A DNA stretch of 56,053 nucleotides from a bacterium. Its GTDB lineage: Bacteria > Bacillota > Clostridia > Lachnospirales > Lachnospiraceae. A model generated the notes under the pieces. The model was not told where the DNA came from. It worked only from the letters and a program-made list of their open reading frames with translations, and ran no database searches. Shown piece after piece: positions 7,580 through 16,555 of this stretch; positions within the stretch are counted from its first letter, which is position 1; the number at the start of each line of letters is the position of its first letter. A program made the position numbers and the translations under genes. The DNA lies in contig JAUNRX010000007.1 of assembly GCA_030539495.1 (NCBI GenBank), forward strand, positions 1 to 56,053, written 5' to 3'.

Positions 7580-9469
7580 CTACCCTATATTCTCTTCTAC
7601 TATTTTTACGATATTTTCATAATTTAGTGGTACGCAAAAATAATTTCCTTGATAAGCCAGGAAGTCCTGCTTACATAAAAATTCATATTGACGTTTTAGT
7701 TCAACCCCATCCACGATGATGTCGATCTTACTTTCTGCCAGCGTTCCCATTACCATATCAAATTCGTCCTTACGCTGTTCTTCACTTTGAAACATTTGTA
7801 ATAACGCCTTGTCCGTCTTAATGAGATCCACCGGAAGTTCCTCAATACGATTTAAACTAATCTTGCATCCATTGAATTTACAGATTGCTATTTGAAATCC
7901 TTCTGCCTTGTAGCTGATTAACAGCTCTTTCATTAATCGAAAGTCCTCCACAGCCAGACTCTCCTTCATCTCAAGCACAATTTCCTCTGGGCACAAATGA
8001 AACTCTCTTGCCATAGAGGATATCAATTTTGCATAATTTGGCTGAATTAACTGCAATGAATTGACAGATAAATGAAGCTTCATTCCTTTATGAGGAATCG
8101 TGGAAAATAACTTCATTGTATTTTGCATGGAGTATTCCGCCAATGGCATTGTCATTTCCAAATATTCCGAAGCATTTAAATAATCCTTAGGATCAACGAT
8201 TCCATAGTCCTCGCTTTTATATCTAAGAATTGAGCCAAGTCCAATGATTCGATTGGTAGATGCTTCTACAATTGGTTGAAAATATGTACAAAACTTATGT
8301 AGTCTTGTCTTTAGCCTGTTTTCCACCTCATTCTTTGCGGTAGGAATAGAAACTTCAAACATACTAGTATTGCGTCCTAAAACAGGCGTTCCTTGTTGTA
8401 CGATTTCCTGAATAAAGCACTCATAATAGTAATTAAATCCATTTCTCTTGCTGACTCCAACATATAGCCTTACCCACACAAAACTTTCATCTGCTCTCTT
8501 GATTTGTACTTTCTGATGAAAAGAATTATTCTCTCCTTCTTCAATTGCCCGTAAATTATGCAAGAATTCCTCTCTTGATGCTTCACTTAAGATGCTTAAA
8601 AAACTAAGTTCACCACTATAGCATTGCTGTGCCGTGTAGCCTAATTTGCTCACATTGCTGGATACATACTGGATACTATAATGAATATCCTTCATCCAGC
8701 TGATTGCAATGATCTCGGTCTTACTTATCATTTGATTTAATATATTATTTTCTCTCATTGCAACACTATAAAAGTGTTCATATTCTTCACGATTAAAGAT
8801 AAGCATATAAACAGACAGTAATCCGACAACCGTATTATTCTTATTGAACACAGGAACACGATCAATTTTACAAAAGTATCCCTTATCATTTTTCGGTTTG
8901 ATTAACTGAAGCATATTATGAACAGGACGTTTCGTAGCAAATATCTGTTCCCTGTCCTCCACAAGCTTCTGCTGGGTTTCCTCATCCAGAATTTCTTCTA
9001 GATTAATTACGGACTGGTCACTTTCGCTATAGCCTAAATCTCTGCGAAAATTTTCGTTACAGCCCATAATTTGGTGCTTCTTATCAATCCAAAGAATACG
9101 TGGTAACCGATATTTATTATGGCGGACAAAATATTGCTTAAAGGAATATTCAAAAAATACAATAAGCAAATGTTGATCTTCGACCGCTATGGAATTCACT
9201 TCACAATCAATTTCAATCGTTACTTCATTGGAAGCATAAAACCGCTCATTATAAAATCTATGATTACCATTGTCTAAAATTTCTTCAGTAAGTTTCAATG
9301 TAGGATTGGCAGCTCTTAATCTGCTAACCGTCGTAATCGGCTTCCCAAGCATATCTAATGCTTGTTTATTATACGAAACAACCCTGCCTGTTTCGTATAT
9401 ATACACGATGGTTGGGAAGTTGATTCCATCTACAAACTGCTGATAAAACTGTTTTGTTAATGCCTTCAT
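7580..9469 (-). CDS. PAS-domain protein with a degenerate EAL domain
   Basis: This 629-residue soluble protein has two or three PAS-like regions in residues 1-370 and an EAL-type fold from about 375 to the end. Intact EAL enzymes hydrolyse cyclic di-GMP using a metal site of conserved acids. Here the EAL signature reads GSILRY. The segment usually containing the double aspartate reads CKFNGCKISL, with both acids missing. EMKES, IKTDKALL, VDGVELK and YQGNYF still mark the fold. It is therefore probably not a phosphodiesterase and may be a c-di-GMP-binding or purely structural sensor. The ribosome site AGAGGG lies before the ATG. It sits between a corrinoid reactivator gene and galM on the same strand. 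Confidence 0.75.
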   Translation of the reverse strand: MKALTKQFYQQFVDGINFPTIVYIYETGRVVSYNKQALDMLGKPITTVSRLRAANPTLKLTEEILDNGNHRFYNERFYASNEVTIEIDCEVNSIAVEDQHLLIVFFEYSFKQYFVRHNKYRLPRILWIDKKHQIMGCNENFRRDLGYSESDQSVINLEEILDEETQQKLVEDREQIFATKRPVHNMLQLIKPKNDKGYFCKIDRVPVFNKNNTVVGLLSVYMLIFNREEYEHFYSVAMRENNILNQMISKTEIIAISWMKDIHYSIQYVSSNVSKLGYTAQQCYSGELSFLSILSEASREEFLHNLRAIEEGENNSFHQKVQIKRADESFVWVRLYVGVSKRNGFNYYYECFIQEIVQQGTPVLGRNTSMFEVSIPTAKNEVENRLKTRLHKFCTYFQPIVEASTNRIIGLGSILRYKSEDYGIVDPKDYLNASEYLEMTMPLAEYSMQNTMKLFSTIPHKGMKLHLSVNSLQLIQPNYAKLISSMAREFHLCPEEIVLEMKESLAVEDFRLMKELLISYKAEGFQIAICKFNGCKISLNRIEELPVDLIKTDKALLQMFQSEEQRKDEFDMVMGTLAESKIDIIVDGVELKRQYEFLCKQDFLAYQGNYFCVPLNYENIVKIVEENIG

Positions 9470-9525
9470 ATAACCCTCTTTTCTTATGTGAAAACCATTG
9501 ATATTATTATAAACTAAACATTTTC

Positions 9526-11067
9526 TTAAAACAAGATACTACGAAAATTTAAACTGTTAATAAAGCATTCTCGAAACATTGGTGTATCTGCCAACTCAAT
9601 ATGTTGTATCTCATTCCTCTTCTCTAAATAATGCTCTCTTACCGAACTATTTAGTAAAAGTTCCTTTGCACCTGTAATTGCTGCATTTCCCACATTATCT
9701 ACTTTTCGTATATCCACGTCAGGAAGTAATCCAAGAATCATTGCATTTCTAACATCGATATTAGATCCAAAGGCTCCAGCAAGATAAATGCCGTCTAAGT
9801 CTTGTTTACGAATGCCTGCTTGTTTTAGTAAACAATCGATCCCTGCATAAATAGCACCTTTCGCTAACTGAATCTGCCGTACATCATTTCTTGTCACATA
9901 GGCATTTCCTGCAACTAAATATCCTTTTTCGCTACATATATCCTTATGAATGTATCCGGTATCATCCATCACCTGTAACTTTAACATTGCAGCTAATACA
10001 TCAATAATCCCGGAACCACTGATTCCTGCTGCCCTTAGGTGATCTACTACATTTACAACAATCTGGCCATCCTTTACCACGGCCTTCGTAATTGCTCCAC
10101 TGTCTGCCCTCATTCCACAAGATAATCCTGCCCCTTCAAAAGCAGGTCCTGCAGCTGTCGAACAAGCATATAATCCTCCATTTACCGATAACAGGATCTC
10201 TCCATTGGTCCCTACGTCCACTAACAAATAATTGCCTTTCAACTGATCCATCTTTGTAGCTACCAGACAGGCAAATGCATCTGATCCCACATGGCCACCA
10301 ATGATCGGAGCCATATAAATAGATGCTTCTGGACAAACCGTTAACCCAAAGTCCTGCCCAGTATAATGACAATCTCCTTTGTTACTAATTACAAATGGGG
10401 CCTTGGCTAATTCTTTCACATCAGTCCCCTGTGCAATATAACTCATAGTCGTATTGCATACCATGACGACTCTACTAATCTGTTTCACTGAAACTCCAAG
10501 AGTGTTACAACAATGTTCAATCTCCTCGTTAAGTTTTGAAAGGAGGCAGTCATGTAACATCTTCTGACCATCCTTATGATTTAAACAATACGTAATACGT
10601 GCAATTACATCTGCACCATAGGCAATTTGAGGATTATAGAAACGTTGCTTTCCTACAAGACGTTTTGTCTTCAGAGATAGGATATGGAATTCCACCGTAG
10701 TTGTCCCTATATCAATAGCAACTCCCAGTTGTTCCTGTAACTGAGCAGGCTCCTGTTTTATCTGTTTCGTAAGTGCAGTTCTATTTTTACTTTCCTTTCG
10801 GATAAACGCTGTTACTTCTTCATTGACTGTAAAAGAGCAGGCTAATCGCATGCCACGCATAATCTCTTCCTGTGTAAGAGCCATCTCTTCTTCTTTTGTG
10901 ACTCTCCGGTCATTTCCTTTTGTTACAAGGACCTTACATTTACCACATGTATGGTTTCCACCACAAGGACTTTCAATAAAAATCCCCATCTGGCGTATTG
11001 CCTCTAATAACGTCGTCTCTTTTTCCACTTCTATACTTTGATTTGCGGGCATTACTAAAACTTTCAT
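9526..11067 (-). CDS. RACo-like ATP-dependent corrinoid protein reactivator
   Basis: This 513-residue protein has an N-terminal 2Fe-2S ferredoxin domain with Cys35, Cys41, Cys44 and Cys77. An actin/Hsp70-like ATPase-type region starts at VAIDIGTTTVEF near residue 116. Relatives (DUF4445, RACo) use ATP to reduce inactive Co(II) corrinoid of methyltransferase proteins back to Co(I). The gene follows the MetH-activation-like gene by 16 bases, so the two are probably one operon. No corrinoid protein or methyltransferase gene is visible anywhere in the window, so the client must be encoded elsewhere. Confidence 0.85.
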   Translation of the reverse strand: MKVLVMPANQSIEVEKETTLLEAIRQMGIFIESPCGGNHTCGKCKVLVTKGNDRRVTKEEEMALTQEEIMRGMRLACSFTVNEEVTAFIRKESKNRTALTKQIKQEPAQLQEQLGVAIDIGTTTVEFHILSLKTKRLVGKQRFYNPQIAYGADVIARITYCLNHKDGQKMLHDCLLSKLNEEIEHCCNTLGVSVKQISRVVMVCNTTMSYIAQGTDVKELAKAPFVISNKGDCHYTGQDFGLTVCPEASIYMAPIIGGHVGSDAFACLVATKMDQLKGNYLLVDVGTNGEILLSVNGGLYACSTAAGPAFEGAGLSCGMRADSGAITKAVVKDGQIVVNVVDHLRAAGISGSGIIDVLAAMLKLQVMDDTGYIHKDICSEKGYLVAGNAYVTRNDVRQIQLAKGAIYAGIDCLLKQAGIRKQDLDGIYLAGAFGSNIDVRNAMILGLLPDVDIRKVDNVGNAAITGAKELLLNSSVREHYLEKRNEIQHIELADTPMFRECFINSLNFRSILF

Positions 11068-11083
11068 ACTCTCACCTGACTTT

Positions 11084-11746
11084 CTATCTTGCTTGTCTGA
11101 TCATGCAGTATTCACAGCCAATCTGTGCCTTACACTTTTTACACGGAATCTCTTGCGTAATTCGTTTTCTCGTCACATACAGACTTCCTACAAAAGAGCA
11201 CGCTGGATATAGACTATCCCCTTTCATCGCTACCCCCATTTGATCTGCGCCCACCAGCTCAACCATAGACTTCATGGTTTCTAACGGCTGTTCAAAAAGC
11301 CCTGGTCCGTAATAAGTCGTTACAAATGGCGCCTTTTCCTGAAAATAAAATTCATATAATCCTGGAAGCAGACTCTCCTTTATATACTCTCGCACCGCAT
11401 TTAAATAACTGATTTGTAATAAATGTATTAAAAATCCTTCTGTTATGCTATCTGTCTTATATTCTTTGCAGCTAAGCACAACAATAAACTGAGCCATAAT
11501 ATCTTCCTGTTCCACTGGCTGTCCCAGTTTTCTAACTTCATCCGTCAACACATATCTGCCCTTTGGAAGTAAATATTCCTTTTTATTCTGAAGCAGCCAT
11601 AGCGCCTCTTTTTGCTGCCTTCTATAGCTGTCTTTATTTTCTATGGAACTGGTTCCTAGCTGCTTATTTAGGTAACTTAGTACCTTTTCCTCTATCTTAT
11701 ATAAAATTATTTGATTGGATAGATCCAATGATTTGTTTTCTATCAT
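11084..11746 (-). CDS. Vitamin B12-dependent methionine synthase activation-domain-like protein
   Basis: This 220-residue protein resembles stand-alone activation domains of cobalamin-dependent methionine synthase. The segment YYGPGLFEQPLETM followed by MKGDSLYPACSF recalls the S-adenosylmethionine-binding and cap region of that fold. It ends in a four-cysteine cluster (Cys202, 205, 211 and 214; C-x2-C-x5-C-x2-C), which could bind zinc or an Fe-S centre. It immediately precedes the RACo-like gene, so the two probably cooperate to reactivate a corrinoid enzyme. The assignment is by motif resemblance and is moderately sure. TTAGGAG lies before the ATG, and a TATAAT is at 11780-11785. Confidence 0.65.
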   Translation of the reverse strand: MIENKSLDLSNQIILYKIEEKVLSYLNKQLGTSSIENKDSYRRQQKEALWLLQNKKEYLLPKGRYVLTDEVRKLGQPVEQEDIMAQFIVVLSCKEYKTDSITEGFLIHLLQISYLNAVREYIKESLLPGLYEFYFQEKAPFVTTYYGPGLFEQPLETMKSMVELVGADQMGVAMKGDSLYPACSFVGSLYVTRKRITQEIPCKKCKAQIGCEYCMIRQAR

Positions 11747-11856
11747 TCTAATCTCCTAATTTAGTCTCTATATTGATCTATTATACCATTATTCGTGATT
11801 ATGTACTATCTTCTTCCTTGCTATTTATCTGAATTCTCCCGTTGTTCGCATAAACT

Positions 11857-11903
11857 AAAAAAAGCATTGCAGAAACGATCTCTCGTCCTGCAATGCTTTT
11901 TTT
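11857..11903 (-). terminator. Terminator of the cold-shock gene
   Basis: AAAAGCATTGCAG pairs with CTGCAATGCTTTT, with A and T runs outside. On the minus strand it lies about 95 bases beyond the stop of the cold-shock gene. Confidence 0.8.
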
Positions 11904-11995
11904 AATAAATCGATCTAGTTTGTAACAATATAACTTAACTCTTTCTATGTTTACACACATCAGCGTTAAAGGTACACTGTAAAACTGTTGATAGA

Positions 11996-12196
11996 TTATA
12001 AAACTGTTACGTTAGTAGCTTGTGGTCCTTTTTCTCCATTAACTACATCGTATTCAACTGATTGGCCTTCTGTTAAGGATTTGAATCCATCCATAGCTAA
12101 TCCAGTATAGTGTACGAATACATCGTTACCAGCTTCATCAGAAATAAAGCCGAAACCTTTTTGGTTGTTAAACCATTTTACAGTACCTTTGTTCAT
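11996..12196 (-). CDS. Cold-shock domain protein (CspA family)
   Basis: This 66-residue RNA chaperone binds single-stranded nucleic acid through RNP1 (KGFGFI) and RNP2 (VFVHY) motifs on a five-stranded OB fold. The start at 12196 gives [10 protein letters not shown], the usual family beginning, and is preceded by GGAGG eight bases away. An in-frame ATG at 12211 would add five atypical residues and is rejected. It has its own consensus promoter and terminator. The leader is only about 40 bases, shorter than the long thermosensing leader of E. coli cspA. Confidence 0.95.
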   Translation of the reverse strand: MNKGTVKWFNNQKGFGFISDEAGNDVFVHYTGLAMDGFKSLTEGQSVEYDVVNGEKGPQATNVTVL

Positions 12197-12244
12197 GTGT
12201 AATTCCTCCAAAAAAATTAATACGTTGTCTATAACAACATGAAT

Positions 12245-12273
12245 ATAATACCATTTTTTATAAATTCTGTCAA
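12245..12273 (-). promoter_or_regulatory. Strong sigma-A promoter of the cold-shock gene
   Basis: On the minus strand TTGACA (12268-12273) and TATTAT (12245-12250) are exactly 17 bases apart, the best -35 match in the window. The start would be near 12238. Confidence 0.85.
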
Positions 12274-12280
12274 TTATAAT

Positions 12281-12562
12281 TTAATTTAGAAACAACCATA
12301 GGGCAGCGATAATTTGTATAATCAATATTGCCGGAAAACCGATTATAAACGAAATATGTTTGGTTTTATGGCGAAATTTCTGCATACCAAGGATACTTCC
12401 CACACTTCCTCCTACAATTGCTACTAAAAACAAGGTCTTTTCTGGAATTCTCCACTTATGTCTTATTGCTCTTTTTTTATCAATTCCCATAATTGCAAAT
12501 CCGGCAATGTTAATGAGTACCAGATAACCAATGATAATGATGTAAACCATATCCTGTTTCAT
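12281..12562 (-). CDS. DUF1294 family small membrane protein
   Basis: This 93-residue protein has about three hydrophobic segments and the DUF1294 core: the FAIMGIDKKRAIRHKWRIPE loop followed by GGSVGSILGMQKFRHKT. The biochemical role of the family is unknown. Some members are fused to cold-shock domains, and here the gene lies directly upstream of a cold-shock gene on the same strand. That gene has its own promoter inside the gap. It lies 43 bases after the haemolysin III gene, so it may be co-transcribed with it. Confidence 0.85.
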   Translation of the reverse strand: MKQDMVYIIIIGYLVLINIAGFAIMGIDKKRAIRHKWRIPEKTLFLVAIVGGSVGSILGMQKFRHKTKHISFIIGFPAILIIQIIAALWLFLN

Positions 12563-12605
12563 ATCTTAAATCTCCTTATCTCTTTGAAACCATATTCAGT
12601 AAATA

Positions 12606-13301
12606 CTAATACACAAATAGGTAAATGCCAAACCAATGTAAGATTGCTCCTGCCATTACAAAAAAGTGCCATATAAAATGATCATATTTCTTATCCTTTA
12701 CAAAAGGAATCATGCCCACGGTATAAATAACACCTCCGAGCAAAATCATCCCCATCAATGGCAGATCATTATGCAGCCAGTCTGGGAAGAACATAATTGC
12801 GCTCCATCCAATTACAAAATATAAGGTAAAGTGAAGCCATTTGATTCGTCCCGGTCCAAAAATACCAAGAATGGTAATACCAAGTCCAATTAATCCCCAT
12901 TGAATACAAAATAAAACGATCCCCAGTGTGTTTCCCCAATACACTAAATATAATGGGGCAAATGTTCCGCCAATCAAAAGATAGATGGACGAGTAATCAA
13001 ATCTTCTCCACAGCCGTTTTACCGTGGAGCCGCTTTTAAATGCATGATATAGACAGCTCATTAACATCAAGAAAAATAGGCTGATACCGTAAACACATGT
13101 CGCTAATACCTTAAGTCCTGTATCTGACTTTAATAATAATAGAATAAATCCAGCTAAGGCAAGCGCAGCACCAATGCCATGGGTCACTGAGTTACCAATC
13201 TCCTCCAGGATAGTTAGATGTGGTGGTTCATTCAGTTCTCGAATACGCTTCTTCCTTTCCTCCTTTTGCTGCTTCTTGTCTATCTCAATTTGTTTCTCCA
13301 T
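12606..13301 (-). CDS. Haemolysin III / PAQR family membrane protein
   Basis: This 231-residue integral membrane protein has seven predicted membrane segments after a charged N-terminus of about 35 residues. GNSVTHGIGAAL opens the first segment. A Ser/His motif (SCLYHAF) follows the second, and DHFIWHFFVMAG near the end carries the paired histidines. These are the residues that bind zinc in PAQR proteins. Bacterial members were first described as haemolysins, but their role is unsettled, and membrane-lipid homeostasis has been proposed. It is divergent from the glycan cassette. Confidence 0.88.
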   Translation of the reverse strand: MEKQIEIDKKQQKEERKKRIRELNEPPHLTILEEIGNSVTHGIGAALALAGFILLLLKSDTGLKVLATCVYGISLFFLMLMSCLYHAFKSGSTVKRLWRRFDYSSIYLLIGGTFAPLYLVYWGNTLGIVLFCIQWGLIGLGITILGIFGPGRIKWLHFTLYFVIGWSAIMFFPDWLHNDLPLMGMILLGGVIYTVGMIPFVKDKKYDHFIWHFFVMAGAILHWFGIYLFVY

Positions 13302-13504
13302 CTTATCCTTTACTCCTTTTTTTATTTTTCATACTTTCTACTTGAATACTAGAATTATACCTCAATCCAAAGCTGAATTCACCTAGTTAACAACATTTTT
13401 CACAATATTTTCCTTTATTTTTTACATTATCATGCCCTTAGATTTTACACAGGACCTATATGATAGAGACAGTCAATAAGAAAAAGGAAAGAAGGTAGTA
13501 AGTC

Positions 13505-14341
13505 ATGCAATTACAAGATCTCAAGAAATCCAAATTGGTAAGGATCGGTTCCTTTCCCTTCGTTAACCTATCTAGACAGTTTAGAAAACTATTCTTTCAA
13601 TACACACCCGATGCACAAAAACTGCGTGTCTTCAAAGACAGTCATATAGGCGAGCGTTGCTTTATTATTGGAAATGGCCCTAGTCTTTCTGTCCACGATT
13701 TAAATCAGTTAAAAGGCGAGTTCACCATAGCTTCCAATAAAATTCTTGAAATCTTTCCGGAAACAGAGTGGAGGCCTTCTATGTACATGTGCGTAGAGCT
13801 AAACACGTTACGCGATTGTAAAGAAGGGATTAGTAAGTTATCAATACCTACACTGATTATTAAAGAGGGGAAAAAGTATTTTCCTTCCCTTCCACCTCAT
13901 ATTATCTATATCTGTAATCATGTTCCTTTCCTTATTAACCGTTACAAACGAGTACATGGAATTTACTTAAGCAAAGACATCTCAAAGTATTTCATAGGCG
14001 GGGAGACTGTTGTATTTGATGCCATACAAATGTCCATTTATATGGGATTTAAAGAAATCTATTTGTTGGGTGTCGACCACCACTATTCCAAAAAGATTGA
14101 CTCAAAAGGAACGATTACCGTTGATAAAAACGTGAAAGATTATTTTGGAAATGTAAAGACAGCCCCTTATACGTTACAAACCGTGGATACAGTAAATGCA
14201 GCCTATCATTCATGTAAAGACTATTGTAATAACCATAACATCATAATTAAAAATCTGACACGGGGCGGAATACTTGAGATATTCGAACGTGACAGTCTTG
14301 ATCAAATTCTATCCAATGGAGGCGTAAAAAATGCAGGATAA
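13505..14341 (+). CDS. MptE-like (DUF115) protein, probable glycosyltransferase-type
   Basis: This 278-residue cytosolic protein has the DUF115/MptE-like domain: CFIIGNGPSLS (52-62), a nucleotide-binding-type glycine loop, then EIYLLGVDHHYS near 185 and RGGILEIF near 260. The same domain forms the core of Maf proteins, which attach nonulosonic or ulosonic acids to flagellin, and of archaeal pterin pyrophosphokinases. It is the first gene of a five-gene plus-strand operon containing a CMP-sugar synthetase and a KdsC-like phosphatase. Glycosyl transfer is therefore favoured over pterin chemistry. Its last 11 bases overlap the next gene. A paralogous domain sits in the fifth gene. Confidence 0.7.
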   Translation: MQLQDLKKSKLVRIGSFPFVNLSRQFRKLFFQYTPDAQKLRVFKDSHIGERCFIIGNGPSLSVHDLNQLKGEFTIASNKILEIFPETEWRPSMYMCVELNTLRDCKEGISKLSIPTLIIKEGKKYFPSLPPHIIYICNHVPFLINRYKRVHGIYLSKDISKYFIGGETVVFDAIQMSIYMGFKEIYLLGVDHHYSKKIDSKGTITVDKNVKDYFGNVKTAPYTLQTVDTVNAAYHSCKDYCNNHNIIIKNLTRGGILEIFERDSLDQILSNGGVKNAG

Positions 14342-14984
14342 AAAAATAGTAGCTATCATACCAATTAAATTAAACAATGCCCGTTTTCCAGGTAAAAATA
14401 CTAAGATACTTGGTGGACGTCCATTGATTAAATATGTTCTTTCTTATCTACAGCAAGTAAATGAGATTGATGAAATCTATGTCTACTGCAGCAACCCGTC
14501 AATCAAGCCTTTCCTAAAAGAAGGAATACATTTTTTAGAACGGCCGAAAAGCCTTGATGAGCCAACCTCTAACTTTACACAGATCTTCGAATCCTTTTCA
14601 AGCAAAGTCGATGCAGATGTGTACGTCTATGCCCATGCCACTGCTCCTTACATAAAGCCATCTACAATTAAACAATGCATTCACAATGTAACAGACAATG
14701 GTTATGACTCTTCCTTTACAGCAGAGAAGATTCAAGACTTTCTGTGGAAAGATGGCCAGCCACTCAATTTCGATGCAGCCAATGTACCACGTAGCCAGGA
14801 TATTAATCCGATTTACCGCGAGACCTCGGGAGTTTATGTTTTTACCAAACAAGTATTCAAAACTTACCATCGACGCATTGGCGCAATGCCTTGTCCTGTG
14901 GAGGTAACAAAAAAAGAACAAACCGATATCAATTACCCTGAAGACTTTCAAACTGCACAATTGTATTTTAACTATTGTGAATAA
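14331..14984 (+). CDS. CMP-sugar synthetase-like cytidylyltransferase (NeuA/KdsB-like)
   Basis: This 217-residue enzyme would activate a sugar acid with CTP to give CMP-sugar plus pyrophosphate. IPIKLNNARFPGKN near the N-terminus is a variant of the NeuA nucleotide-binding loop (usually IPARGGSKRIPGKN). YVYAHATAPYIKP carries the later family motif, and INYPEDFQTAQ closes the protein. The length fits the catalytic domain of acylneuraminate cytidylyltransferases. The loop changes (ARGGSK to IKLNNA) suggest an unusual substrate. It overlaps the preceding gene by 11 bases and precedes the aldolase gene by 17. Confidence 0.8.
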   Translation: MQDKKIVAIIPIKLNNARFPGKNTKILGGRPLIKYVLSYLQQVNEIDEIYVYCSNPSIKPFLKEGIHFLERPKSLDEPTSNFTQIFESFSSKVDADVYVYAHATAPYIKPSTIKQCIHNVTDNGYDSSFTAEKIQDFLWKDGQPLNFDAANVPRSQDINPIYRETSGVYVFTKQVFKTYHRRIGAMPCPVEVTKKEQTDINYPEDFQTAQLYFNYCE

Positions 14985-15001
14985 TTAAGGAGGATTATTT
15001 T

Positions 15002-16066
15002 ATGAGTACGATTTCAATTTTAGACTGCACGTTACGAGATGGGGGATATATTACCGGGTGGGACTTTGGAGATACCACCATTCGAACTATGATTTCTCGC
15101 TTAGTAGAAGATAATTTAGATTATATTGAGTGTGGTTATTTAAATCATAAAGATTATGTGCAAGGAAGCACCATTTTCCAGACGATTAAGCAGATTAAAG
15201 ACTTTCTTCCTGCTGATCGGAAGTCTACTAAGATTCTTGCCATGGCTGATGTAACCCAGTTTGATCCGGAAGACCTTACTCCTTATGATGGTTCTTCCAT
15301 CGATGGTATCCGCGTAGTGTTCTATAAACATCAGATCAAAGAAGCCATAAAGCTATGTAAAGCCGTTAAGAAAAATGGATATCAGTTATTTATCCAGCCT
15401 ATGGTAACCATCGATTATACCATTCAGGAGTATGCAAGCCTTACTGAAAAACTAAATAAGATTAATCCCTATGCCGTTGCTATTGTAGACAGTTTTGGGT
15501 ATATGAATAAAAATGACTTCCGAAAATATTTTATGATCTTAGATAATATCCTTGATCCTGAAGTCTATATTGGTTTCCACTCTCATAATAACATGCAGTT
15601 AGCCTTTATTACGGCACAAGATATTTTTGATTACAAAACAAGCCGTAACCTGATTATCGATGGTTCTTTATATGGAATCGGCCGTGGTGCCGGCAACCTG
15701 CACACAGAACTAATTACCAACTACTACAATATGGTGGCAGCTACCAAATACAATGTACCAGATATCCTTTCTTGCGTAGGAACATATATCCTTCCTATTA
15801 AGAAAACGAGAAACTGGGGATACTCCCCTTACTTATTTATTACTGCTCTTTATCATGTCCATCCCAATTTTGCATGTTACCTTTTAGAGAAACATGATTT
15901 AAGCGTTTCACAGTTTGAAAAGTATGTTCAGACAATTCCTAACGAGATGCGTACGAAATGTAAAAAACCTTATGTGGAACAGCTATACCAAGAATTTGTA
16001 GGTAGTGAGTCTACTCTTGCAACCAAAGACTATGGCCTAAATAAAATAGCCAAATACTCTTATTGA
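15002..16066 (+). CDS. DRE-TIM (HMGL-like) aldolase-domain protein
   Basis: This 354-residue protein begins with DCTLRDGG (8-15), the metal-binding signature of the HMG-CoA lyase / 4-hydroxy-2-oxovalerate aldolase barrel. GFHSHNNMQLA near 192 supplies the metal-binding histidines, and GIGRGAGNLHTEL closes the barrel. Relatives make or break bonds at a pyruvate-type enolate. In this operon it sits where KdsA or NeuB would be expected in a ulosonic acid pathway, which suggests it builds the keto-deoxy acid skeleton. That is inference. AAGGAGG lies before the ATG. About 70 C-terminal residues lie beyond the catalytic barrel and are unassigned. Confidence 0.8.
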   Translation: MSTISILDCTLRDGGYITGWDFGDTTIRTMISRLVEDNLDYIECGYLNHKDYVQGSTIFQTIKQIKDFLPADRKSTKILAMADVTQFDPEDLTPYDGSSIDGIRVVFYKHQIKEAIKLCKAVKKNGYQLFIQPMVTIDYTIQEYASLTEKLNKINPYAVAIVDSFGYMNKNDFRKYFMILDNILDPEVYIGFHSHNNMQLAFITAQDIFDYKTSRNLIIDGSLYGIGRGAGNLHTELITNYYNMVAATKYNVPDILSCVGTYILPIKKTRNWGYSPYLFITALYHVHPNFACYLLEKHDLSVSQFEKYVQTIPNEMRTKCKKPYVEQLYQEFVGSESTLATKDYGLNKIAKYSY

Positions 16067-16084
16067 TTATGATTGAGGTGAACT

Positions 16085-16552
16085 ATGAACTATTCGATTT
16101 TATGTCTAGATGTAGACGGAACCCTGACGGACGGAAAAGTCTACATGGGAAATAATGGCGAACTATTGAAAGCATTTAATATTAAGGATGGTTACGGCAT
16201 CTGCCAGTATATAAAAGCCGGCGGCATAGTCGCAATCATTACCGGCCGTAGTTCAAAAATTGTGGAGAATCGTGCCATGGAACTAGGCATCTCAGAAATT
16301 TATCAGAACATTACAAATAAAGCGCAAGTGATGGAACTTCTTGCAAAAAAATATCATACTACTATTGCCAACGTTGCCTATGTAGGGGACGACATGAATG
16401 ATCTTGAGGCTGTACAGGCTGCCGGAATAAGCTTTATGCCTAGTGATGGCTATGAAGGCTTAAAGCCATATGTTTTTGTCGTACTAAACCATAAAGGTGG
16501 AGAAGGTGCGGTGAGAGAGGCAATAGATTGGTTGTTAGGTGAAGGAATGTGA
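16085..16552 (+). CDS. KdsC-like HAD phosphatase
   Basis: This 155-residue enzyme belongs to the capless HAD group whose best-known member dephosphorylates KDO 8-phosphate. CLDVDGTLTDG holds the nucleophile Asp9 and the acid Asp11. IITGRSS is motif II, and YVGDDMNDL holds the metal-binding acids. The length is slightly below the usual 170-190 and is typical of NeuB-associated or stand-alone forms. It follows the aldolase gene by 18 bases and precedes the fusion gene by three. In context it probably removes phosphate from the sugar acid before CMP activation. Confidence 0.88.
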   Translation: MNYSILCLDVDGTLTDGKVYMGNNGELLKAFNIKDGYGICQYIKAGGIVAIITGRSSKIVENRAMELGISEIYQNITNKAQVMELLAKKYHTTIANVAYVGDDMNDLEAVQAAGISFMPSDGYEGLKPYVFVVLNHKGGEGAVREAIDWLLGEGM

Positions 16553-16555
16553 GTT

